NCBI GenBank assembly: GCA_018365995.1
Contig: JAGZIY010000017.1
Location: 13,537-77,536, forward strand
DNA from: Butyricicoccus pullicaecorum
GTDB taxonomy: Bacteria > Bacillota > Clostridia > Oscillospirales > Butyricicoccaceae
Direction of reading: 5' to 3'
Length of the DNA: 64,000 nucleotides
Shown: piece after piece, positions 25,110 through 32,132 of the stretch
Layout of the letters: each line of letters begins with the position of its first letter
Position numbering within the stretch: position 1 is the first letter of the stretch
Made by a program: the position numbers and the translations under genes
Notes under the pieces: model-generated
The model's input: only the letters and a program-made list of their open reading frames with translations
What the model was told of the DNA's origin: nothing
Databases searched by the model: none

Positions 25110-26185
25110 AGTATATTCCTTTCAATTGCTAGGTGATTGGCATTATCAAGCTTGGTTTGGTAATAATGTGAGTTATTTCGGGTATCGAATGCCTGTGCAA
25201 TTTTTTGCGCATGTTCGTAAAAGAATATGCCAAGTGTATCCATAGTGTAAAGGTTGTTTTCCTGCCATAGAGGAAAGTTTTGCGGCAATGTCAGTGCTGC
25301 GCGATCGGTGCACTGTTTGTTGTATTGCAGGCATACGACCCATGCAGCAGTACACAGTTCGAACACTTCATCTTGATCCCATTCTCCCCAGACTTCGTCA
25401 ATGCCGGACTCTAACATACGCAGTGCCTTGTCAGTATCGTGATAGGCCAGCCAGCGCAGCATGGCAGAATTATATTCATTTTTGGCAAGCTGTGGGCGCA
25501 GTAGTTTTGCCCAGTAGGTTGCCTGCTCGTGGGTTTCATAATCCAGAGCAAATTGCAGAAGCTTGGAAAGCGTGCGCTCGGGCTCCGATTGACAAGTGGC
25601 AGTTCCATCCAGTATCGGCTGGGCGGATTGGAGTGCTTTTGCCTTTTGTCCGGTTTTTAAAAAATAATCTGCTTGGAAGTGGCACTTACATGCCACGCAG
25701 CTGGATACATCACGGAATTTGGGATGCAGCATTTTTTGATAATATTGTTGTGCACGCTCCCATTTCTCCTGCCGAATGGCAATTTGCCAGTTACGCTGAT
25801 AGTAGCTTTTATCACCTAAACGGCACTGCTCAACTGCTTTTTTGAAATGTTCCATCATGGTATCCAGCTGGCAAAGTGGGAGTTGAGGCAGACAGTCCCA
25901 TTGTTCGGTACAAATATAAAGGGCGTACACATAATCCAGTGAAGAATCCTTGATTGGGTAATTTTCGTAAATTGCAATCATTTCAGTAATGATGGGAAGA
26001 ATGGTGCCGGAATCGCCGTGAAATGCAAGCTCCATCATGAGGTCATCTCGCATATGAAACCGCCAATAGTGGTCTTGCTGTAAATCGGCTTGGATGATTG
26101 CACTGCGTATGACCTCTGCGCGTTCGGTGCCGTGCGGGAGTTTGCGATAGCTTTGAGAGAGCGCTTTTAAGGATTGCGTGTCCAT
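25106..26185 (-). CDS. Helical-repeat protein with CxAC motif, paralog 3
   Basis: A 359-residue member of the second subfamily, with C163 and C166 (SSCVAC) and C198 (TATCQSEP). The region KAKALQSAQPILDG before C198 reads like a TPR helix pair. From about residue 205 to 350 it is nearly identical to paralog 4 (FALDYETHEQATYWA, LAYHDTDKALRMLESGI, FPLWQENNLY). The ATG at 26185 follows AGAGGTG; the ATG at 26203 would place this site inside the gene. It is separated from paralog 4 by 149 bp with a small inverted repeat (GCTTACA/TGTAAGC) but no clear promoter. Function unknown. Confidence 0.75.
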   Translation of the reverse strand: MDTQSLKALSQSYRKLPHGTERAEVIRSAIIQADLQQDHYWRFHMRDDLMMELAFHGDSGTILPIITEMIAIYENYPIKDSSLDYVYALYICTEQWDCLPQLPLCQLDTMMEHFKKAVEQCRLGDKSYYQRNWQIAIRQEKWERAQQYYQKMLHPKFRDVSSCVACKCHFQADYFLKTGQKAKALQSAQPILDGTATCQSEPERTLSKLLQFALDYETHEQATYWAKLLRPQLAKNEYNSAMLRWLAYHDTDKALRMLESGIDEVWGEWDQDEVFELCTAAWVVCLQYNKQCTDRAALTLPQNFPLWQENNLYTMDTLGIFFYEHAQKIAQAFDTRNNSHYYQTKLDNANHLAIERNIL

Positions 26186-26334
26186 AATACACCTCTTTGT
26201 CATCTGATTTTGGGGATTATATGGGAAGATATGTATTGCTTTCTGTTATTAAGAGAAACCAGAGGAAAATGCGTGGGCAAAGGTTTGGTATGTTTTTTCA
26301 GAACAGCTTACAGAGTTTTTGTAAGCGATTCCTT

Positions 26335-27402
26335 TTAGCTGCTTCCGAGATGATTGGCGTTGTCAAGTTTGGTTTGGTAGTAATGCGAGATATTGCGAGT
26401 ATCGAATGCCTGCGCAATTTTTTGCGCATGTTCGTAAAAAAATGTGCCCAATGTATCCATGGCATAAAGGTTGTTTTCCTGCCAAAGCGGAAAGCTTTTC
26501 GGCAATACGAGTGCCACGCGATCGGTGCATTGTTTGCCATATTGCAGGCATACGACCCATGCAGCGGTACAAAACTCAAACACTTTATTTTGATCCCATT
26601 CTCCCCAGACTTCAGCAATACCGGATTCTAACATGCGCAGTGCCTTGTCGGTATCATGATACGCCAGCCAGCGCAGCATGTCAGAATTATATTCATTTTT
26701 CGCAAGTTGTGGACGCAGCAGATTTGCCCAGTAGGTCGCCTGCTCGTGGGTTTCATAATCCAGAGCAAATTGCAGGAAGCTGGAAAGTATGCGATCAGGC
26801 TCCTGCTCACAGGTGACCATGCCGTCCAGTACAGGCTGTGCGATTTGCTGTGCCTTTTCCTTTTGTTGGGTTTTCAGAAAGTAATCGACCTTGGAGTAAC
26901 AGGTACATGCAGCGCAGTCTGATGTATCTGGGAATTTTGGGTGCAGCATCTTTTGATAAGCCTGTTCTGCCAGATCCCATTTTTCCTGTCGAATGGCAAT
27001 CTCGCAGCAGCGTTCATAATAACTTTTATCGCCTAGGTGATATTGATAAACTGCTTTTTTATAACGCTCCATCATGTCATTCAGTTGACTGAGTGAAAGC
27101 TGAGGCAGACAGTCCCATTGATTGATACACAGATAGATGGCATACACATAATCGGATTCTGCATCTGCAATGGGATGCTCCTCGTAAATTGCGGTCAGTT
27201 CGGTGATGATGGGAAGGATTTTGCCCTCATCGCCGTGGAAAGCCAGTTCAAGCATCAGGTCATAACGCAAATGGAAGCGCCAAAAGTGGTTTTGCTGGAA
27301 ATCGGCTTGGGCGATTGCATCATGTATGCTCTCTGCACGTTCGCTGCCGTGTGGGAGTTTGCGATAGTTTTGGTAAAGCTCGTATAACGATTGAAAATCC
27401 AT
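26335..27402 (-). CDS. Helical-repeat protein with CxAC motif, paralog 4
   Basis: A 355-residue protein, first of the four repeats after the HSP90-like gene. Cysteines C163 and C166 (SDCAAC) and C198 (VTCEQEP) align exactly with paralog 3. The repeat KAQQIAQPVLDG-x4-C-x3-P is the most diagnostic stretch. Its ATG overlaps the HSP90 stop by one base (TAATG), and its GGAGAT ribosome site lies within the last HSP90 codons, so the two proteins are made in step. This tight link is the best evidence that the family works with the ATPase. No catalytic motif was seen. Confidence 0.75.
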   Translation of the reverse strand: MDFQSLYELYQNYRKLPHGSERAESIHDAIAQADFQQNHFWRFHLRYDLMLELAFHGDEGKILPIITELTAIYEEHPIADAESDYVYAIYLCINQWDCLPQLSLSQLNDMMERYKKAVYQYHLGDKSYYERCCEIAIRQEKWDLAEQAYQKMLHPKFPDTSDCAACTCYSKVDYFLKTQQKEKAQQIAQPVLDGMVTCEQEPDRILSSFLQFALDYETHEQATYWANLLRPQLAKNEYNSDMLRWLAYHDTDKALRMLESGIAEVWGEWDQNKVFEFCTAAWVVCLQYGKQCTDRVALVLPKSFPLWQENNLYAMDTLGTFFYEHAQKIAQAFDTRNISHYYQTKLDNANHLGSS

Positions 27403-29759
27403 TAGGTATCTCCTTGCAGCTTCAGATTATTTTCTACAAGATGCACAAGTTCTTGGCTCATGGTTTGCAGTTCGCGGCTTTGGAGTGCATGCCCGCCTGT
27501 TACGAGCGCCTGCACGTATAAAATACGGCATACACTTTCTAAAAGGGGTTCTTCAGATATTTGAGATAATTTTTGAATCAGAGGACAAGTGGTGTTGAGA
27601 TACAGCGTGGAAAGTGGCTGTTCTTCTAAGCCGGATAACAAAGATGAAAGCGCATCAGAAAAAACGTTGCCTTGGCTCATTTCCTTGGCAGTCTGAACCT
27701 CTCGGACAAAGCGCACATCATCGTGCAGGGAGTACAAAACAGGAAGTTCTGATGGGGAAAATCCGCGCAATTGGACTTGGCAGTCGAATTTTTTGAGGGA
27801 ATGGTTGGCGGCACGGAGCAGACGGTCGCTTTGCGCCAAGGTCTGTTCAGAGGGCATACCCAATGTAGTTTCCAGACTTTCTTCACTCAAAGGGGTTGCA
27901 CATAAACCACATAGCTGGTGCAATTTCAAAATCAGTTCCTGATCGCTTGTATAGCCGCTGCATACCAGCAAGCGTCCTTGCGCCAGAAAGATTGGACGCA
28001 GCTGGCGGAAACGCTCAATGGAACTGACGTAGGTGATTTCTTTGACTCTGCGCAGGGCAGCACCTGTTTTTGTACCTTCACTGGTTTCAAAGGGCAGATA
28101 ATCAATAAAAATATGGAACATATCATTATCCCAGACAGAAAGGGACTTGATTGCGCGAAAGTGCACATCGATGATTTGCTGTAAGCGCTCGGGATTCTCA
28201 CGCTGGAGCTTTTTGAAGTGCGCAGAGATGGCTTGTGTAAGTTCCTCGCGTGTCTCTTCGAGTGCTGCATCTTCGTAGAAATCTTCGCGGGAGGCGGTTG
28301 GGCGCAGACCGGAGGTGTTAAAGAAGCATTGTGTAAAAAATGCCCAGTCCGGCAAAATATGCTCGCCATTTTCGGTCAGCAGCATTTGCTTGAGATAGAT
28401 ACGATGCTGTCCTTTTGCAGAAACGGAGGTTTCATAAGGCAGAATATAAGCCGCACCATTGATGTGTGGGGTAGAGATGGGAATTGCGTCTAAAAAAGAG
28501 CATCCAAAAATCCATGAGCCAAAGGATAGAAGCTGATTGCGCCCCAGAACGGAAAAGTCATCGGGAATTTGATTAATCGGCTCTGGATTGCCAGCAAGAT
28601 GAACCGGAACCGGAAGTACCAGACCATAATACTTGACGAGATTTTCCATTGTCTCTGCGTCGAAATAGTCCTCGGTGCCGGACTTTGCGGTCAAGGTAAC
28701 GGTTGTGCCGATGAGAGCACTGTCAAGAGGCTCGATGGTGTATGTGCCATCGGGAAAGCCTGTCCATTTGTGTGCAGGACCGCCGTCGGCTGGTTGGGTA
28801 TGTATGACGATGGAATCAGATACCATGAAGCATGAGAGCAGACCGATGCCAAACCGTCCAATAAAATCTTCTGGGATTTTTCCGTTCATGAGTTCTGTTT
28901 TGGAGGACTGGCCGATGACAGCAAGAAAACGGTGGATTCCTTCTTCGGTCAAACCGGCACCATTGTCCCAAAAGACAAGCTGTTTGCGTGGCTTTACAGA
29001 AATTGTAATGCGTCCACTGTCCCAACTTGGCTGTTGCTTTTTACGCAGAGTGATTGCGTCCACACCATTTTGCAAAAGTTCGCGTACAAAAACGTCAGGG
29101 CTTTTGTATAGATGGTTGGATAGGATATCCAGCATACCGCCAAGGTTGACCTGAAAGTGATAGCTGTCTTTGTGAGCGGGAGCCGCTTGGGGGACGACTG
29201 CCTGTACCAGTTCTTCTGTATTTGATGAACTTTCGGCATGCGAAAAATGAAGTGCAGTAAGAAAATCGGTCAGCTGTTCTGTCTCGTAATAACCATACTG
29301 GTCTTGAGGGTATGCTTTTGGGGGGAGGGAATCGGTAGACCAGCACCGTAAATAATTAGCGAGCCGATCGGCGGGGATACCGAAGTGTTGTGCAAGACAA
29401 GCTGCATTTCCGCTGAACTGCTTCAAACGATCTGGTGAAACTGCGCCAAAATAGTCTGGTACAGGGCAAAAACAATCCTGTTCGATGCTATTTTCGTAGA
29501 GATAGTATCCCCAGTAATCATTTTTGCAGGTATAACATAAAAGCACAGCGGTTTCTGCCTGTTCGGACAAAAGGCGTGTGAACGTCTGGGGGTCGCTGCA
29601 GGTAGACTGGAAATGAATCATTGTTCCGGCAGGATAGCTTTCCAGTGTATAGCTGCTGATACAAGATGCAAATGCACAGGCTTCTAATGTGTGCAGATAT
29701 TTTTTGACCGGAAAGATACCGCGTTTGAGAATGATTGCAGTATGTAAAACAAATTCCAT
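27402..29759 (-). CDS. Divergent HSP90-family ATPase with N-terminal extension
   Basis: A 785-residue protein. Residues 1-195 are an extra domain containing a WGYYLYENSIEQD...PDYFG motif (83-104) that I have seen in uncharacterised proteins. From 200 the HSP90 fold begins: HFQVNLGGMLDILSNHLY, then VFVRELLQN with Glu227 and Asn231, DNGAGLTEEG with Asp265, GQSSK lid residues, and GRFGIGLLSCFMVSD for ATP binding. The middle domain has LRPTASREDF with the likely catalytic Arg491. The C-terminal region (about 560-785) is too divergent to match HtpG by eye. It lacks nothing obvious for ATP hydrolysis. It leads the operon and is coupled to paralog 4. It is not the standard HtpG (about 620 residues, no extension); it resembles the HSP90-family proteins of actinobacteria that use the same SREDF/SREALYED block. 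Confidence 0.88.
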   Translation of the reverse strand: MEFVLHTAIILKRGIFPVKKYLHTLEACAFASCISSYTLESYPAGTMIHFQSTCSDPQTFTRLLSEQAETAVLLCYTCKNDYWGYYLYENSIEQDCFCPVPDYFGAVSPDRLKQFSGNAACLAQHFGIPADRLANYLRCWSTDSLPPKAYPQDQYGYYETEQLTDFLTALHFSHAESSSNTEELVQAVVPQAAPAHKDSYHFQVNLGGMLDILSNHLYKSPDVFVRELLQNGVDAITLRKKQQPSWDSGRITISVKPRKQLVFWDNGAGLTEEGIHRFLAVIGQSSKTELMNGKIPEDFIGRFGIGLLSCFMVSDSIVIHTQPADGGPAHKWTGFPDGTYTIEPLDSALIGTTVTLTAKSGTEDYFDAETMENLVKYYGLVLPVPVHLAGNPEPINQIPDDFSVLGRNQLLSFGSWIFGCSFLDAIPISTPHINGAAYILPYETSVSAKGQHRIYLKQMLLTENGEHILPDWAFFTQCFFNTSGLRPTASREDFYEDAALEETREELTQAISAHFKKLQRENPERLQQIIDVHFRAIKSLSVWDNDMFHIFIDYLPFETSEGTKTGAALRRVKEITYVSSIERFRQLRPIFLAQGRLLVCSGYTSDQELILKLHQLCGLCATPLSEESLETTLGMPSEQTLAQSDRLLRAANHSLKKFDCQVQLRGFSPSELPVLYSLHDDVRFVREVQTAKEMSQGNVFSDALSSLLSGLEEQPLSTLYLNTTCPLIQKLSQISEEPLLESVCRILYVQALVTGGHALQSRELQTMSQELVHLVENNLKLQGDT

Positions 29760-29822
29760 GGTTTTGAAATCCTTTCTGTTGCGGCAGATTGGCAGAGTGT
29801 ATATTTTGTGCGTTTTGGAGAT

Positions 29823-29858
29823 AAAAAAACTCCAATCGTAGTCTGCTTACGATTGGAG
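29823..29858 (-). terminator. Intrinsic terminator inside the HSP90 operon leader
   Basis: On the minus strand, CTCCAATCGTA-N7-TACGATTGGAG forms a perfect 11-bp stem followed by seven Ts. It lies between the minus promoter (29931-29958) and the HSP90 start (29759), with no gene in between, so it may act as an attenuator or end a small RNA of about 100 nt. Confidence 0.8.
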
Positions 29859-29930
29859 GGAAATGATGGGATGCGTTTTAGCGCATGCGAAGCTTAGAAC
29901 AGTTTTCAATCCCCAAAAAACTACACTTTT

Positions 29931-29958
29931 ATTATACAAATTACTGGAAATATGTCAA
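29931..29958 (-). promoter_or_regulatory. Promoter of the HSP90-paralog operon
   Basis: Minus-strand TTGACA (29958-29953), 16-bp spacer, TATAAT (29936-29931). An inverted repeat AGATATT/AATATCT (29958-29977) abuts the -35 and could be an operator. Confidence 0.78.
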
Positions 29959-30023
29959 GATATTGAAAAAAATATCTGACCTTTGGAGAAAGAGAATAAA
30001 TTCACAAAGATATAAAATTGCGC

Positions 30024-30052
30024 TTGATTTCCTTGGTGTATCGCTCTATAAT
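30024..30052 (+). promoter_or_regulatory. Promoter of the divergent 208-residue gene
   Basis: TTGATT (30024-30029), 17-bp spacer, TATAAT (30047-30052). It is about 65 bp from the divergent HSP90-operon promoter, so both could share a control site. Confidence 0.75.
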
Positions 30053-30096
30053 TGTTTTGCCCACTCGAGAATTATAAAAAACGGAGGGAATCATTG

Positions 30097-30723
30097 ATGC
30101 GGGATTGGTTCAACGGAGACTTGACTGAGGAACAAAAAGCGCGTTTCCGAAACTGTTGGGTGCTGCTTGCAGAACAGTCTAGAAAACCGTGGCAAACTTT
30201 TGTATTACGACCTTATTTATATGAACAGTTTTTCGCAACGGATGCGCAGCAGAGAGCGGTTCCGATGATTTTGGATATCTTGGCTATGCTGTCAGAACAT
30301 CTTCCGGTCATGATTCATTTTTATTGCACCATGCCGAAGCATCCAGCGGCACAGATGCTGTCTGTATGTGCAGAAAGCTTTGGTCAGGTGGTGCGCGATC
30401 CCAACAGCCCGTCATTCTTGCTGGTGCCGGGAGCGGAACTGCCAACCGAGCTGCTTGGAGCGCTTTTGTTTGATCCAGACAGCGCATTCCATGTGATGTG
30501 TTATGTGCCGCAGCATTTTTTGGTGGACAAAATATCTGCCATGCCATATGGCGGCTGTCTCTGGTATTTGGAGCACGGTATGGGAAGAATGCGTTTGGAT
30601 TATATGTCAGGGCGTCCCATGCTGGAAATTCAGGCAGATCATACGGTAACACCAGAATTTCTGATGGGACGCATTACGCCCATGGTTTGGCGGCATGGAT
30701 ATCGCCTAGTCCTGCATAAATGA
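30097..30723 (+). CDS. Uncharacterised 208-residue protein, divergent from the HSP90 operon
   Basis: I do not recognise this family. It has no signal peptide or membrane helix. The middle is mixed alpha/beta (PMILDILAMLSEHLPVMIHFY, then FHVMCYVPQHFLVDKIS), and a glycine-rich GGCLWYLEHGMGRMRLDYMSG hairpin precedes the C terminus. GGAGGG lies upstream of the ATG; the longer frame from 30052 would start inside the promoter. It converges with the deacetylase gene, with only 6 bp between stops and no terminator. Its position next to the HSP90/paralog operon, with a back-to-back promoter, makes a functional link possible but unproven. Confidence 0.65.
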   Translation: MRDWFNGDLTEEQKARFRNCWVLLAEQSRKPWQTFVLRPYLYEQFFATDAQQRAVPMILDILAMLSEHLPVMIHFYCTMPKHPAAQMLSVCAESFGQVVRDPNSPSFLLVPGAELPTELLGALLFDPDSAFHVMCYVPQHFLVDKISAMPYGGCLWYLEHGMGRMRLDYMSGRPMLEIQADHTVTPEFLMGRITPMVWRHGYRLVLHK

Positions 30724-30729
30724 TATCTG

Positions 30730-31869
30730 TTAGTTGTGGTAGGCTTTGCGAACCAGAACCGACATATCACTGTCATAGCGCACGTTTTTGCGGACGAGCA
30801 CGTCATCGGCGGCGAATTTTCTCTCCTGTACCAATTGCAGGCGGAATCCGTTGTTTCGCACATTGATATAGGTGTCGGTGTTGTGCGCACCATAAGGATA
30901 AGCGAAAAACAATGTTTTCTGACCAAGCATGGAGTTAAGAGAGGTATAGGCGCGCTTTAGTTCTTTGTTGAGTTCAGGTGCGTCCACTTCAGTGCAGTCG
31001 ATGTGGTCGATATTGTGTGCATATACCTTAATATATCCGCTAGCCTCCATTTCACGTGCTTGTTGGGCATTAAAAAAGGTAGGAGTTTCACGCTCCATTT
31101 CGCGTACAACTGTGAAAATGGAGGCAGGTGCTTTTTCTTCGACAAGGACAGGATAGGCAAGCTGATAGTTGTCCAAATAGCCGTCATCAATGGTGATGAT
31201 AAAGTATTTTTTGCCTTTTTCTGCCTTGCCGTTAAAATAATCTTCCAGAGAGATACAGGTGTAGCCCATGGCACGCATATCACGGATATCACAGCGCAGC
31301 TTCCAAGGCGAGGTGTAGAGGTTTGGGTTTGCAGCCAAAACTGCGGGGTCATTGGTGAACGCGTGATACATAAAAATCACAGTGTTCTTGTTTTTTTGGA
31401 AATAGGGGAAAGTTGGGTCGACCTCAACGCGTTTTTGCGGGCTGTTGTATAAAACCGACCAGTTCAGTTCGCGCCCCAAATCGCGAAGGGCAAAATAATT
31501 ATAGCCATCAATGCTGTATCCCTTGATGTTGGCTGCCTTACCATTGATGTAGACAGTTTGTAGTGTGGGGCGTGCAGTGGCTTTGGGGGCAGTTGCTGGC
31601 GGTTGAGATTCTGCGGAAGCGTCATAGGGCTGTCCTTCGTCGATAAAGATGGAGGAAGTATTTGGATCATAGTAAACGGAACAGCCGGCCGCTTTTGCAA
31701 AATCACGTGCGCGGACATAGTTATTACGAGAAACTGTGTATGCGGATAAATTTGCTTTATTGCCATAAATATAGATATCTTCATGTGAGCGCACTGCACT
31801 GAGGGCAGAGGCAGAGCCTGCAAGGGAAAATGCGCTTAAAAGAATGAACAGGAGACGAGAATGTCGCAA
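30730..31869 (-). CDS. Secreted polysaccharide deacetylase with copper-amine-oxidase-N-like repeats
   Basis: A 379-residue exported protein. A signal peptide (RLLFILLSAFSLAGSASA) is followed by two stalk-like repeats (NYVRARDFAKAAGCSVYYDP and NYFALRDLGRELNWSVLYN) of the copper amine oxidase N-terminal type, then a NodB domain: VIFMYHAF, the catalytic TIDDGY, HNIDH (variant HxxxH metal site) and AYPYG. It would deacetylate peptidoglycan or another surface glycan. The TTG at 31869 sits 7 nt after AAGGAGGG; the ATG-like longer frame ignores this site. A hairpin lies just upstream. Confidence 0.85.
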   Translation of the reverse strand: MRHSRLLFILLSAFSLAGSASALSAVRSHEDIYIYGNKANLSAYTVSRNNYVRARDFAKAAGCSVYYDPNTSSIFIDEGQPYDASAESQPPATAPKATARPTLQTVYINGKAANIKGYSIDGYNYFALRDLGRELNWSVLYNSPQKRVEVDPTFPYFQKNKNTVIFMYHAFTNDPAVLAANPNLYTSPWKLRCDIRDMRAMGYTCISLEDYFNGKAEKGKKYFIITIDDGYLDNYQLAYPVLVEEKAPASIFTVVREMERETPTFFNAQQAREMEASGYIKVYAHNIDHIDCTEVDAPELNKELKRAYTSLNSMLGQKTLFFAYPYGAHNTDTYINVRNNGFRLQLVQERKFAADDVLVRKNVRYDSDMSVLVRKAYHN

Positions 31870-31900
31870 AATATAGCCCTCCTTATAAAAACACAATAAA

Positions 31901-31936
31901 ATAGACGGTTCTCAAAAGAAAACCGTCTATATTTTT
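31901..31936. terminator. Hairpin with T-run between the deacetylase and rpoB
   Basis: A 10-bp stem ATAGACGGTT/AACCGTCTAT with a 10-nt loop. The plus side has ATTTTTG after it; the minus side has TTTATTG. It lies between two divergent starts, so it may insulate the rpoB promoter or attenuate the deacetylase. Confidence 0.6.
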
Positions 31937-31949
31937 GTCTAAAATGCAC

Positions 31950-31979
31950 TTGACTATACGGTGTAAAATATGGTATAAT
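31950..31979 (+). promoter_or_regulatory. Promoter of rpoBC
   Basis: TTGACT (31950-31955), 18-bp spacer, TATAAT (31974-31979), giving a leader of about 145 nt. The usual rplJ-rplL genes are not directly upstream. Confidence 0.7.
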
Positions 31980-32132
31980 AAATCGCTTATCGAAATCTGA
32001 GTGCTTTTTATAATTCCTGTACTAATGATAACATGCTTTTTCGACGAGCGCAAGAGGTACTTGAAAATTTTAACCACGCCTCCGGGCGTATTGAAATCCA
32101 AGGAAATTCAGAAACGGAGTGATGGGTTCAAC

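Noticed and set aside
22831..30723. Known phage-defence operon (restriction, CBASS, Thoeris, Gabija)
   Set aside because: No nuclease, methylase, nucleotidyltransferase, TIR or UvrD-like motif was seen in any of the six genes; only an HSP90-type ATPase.
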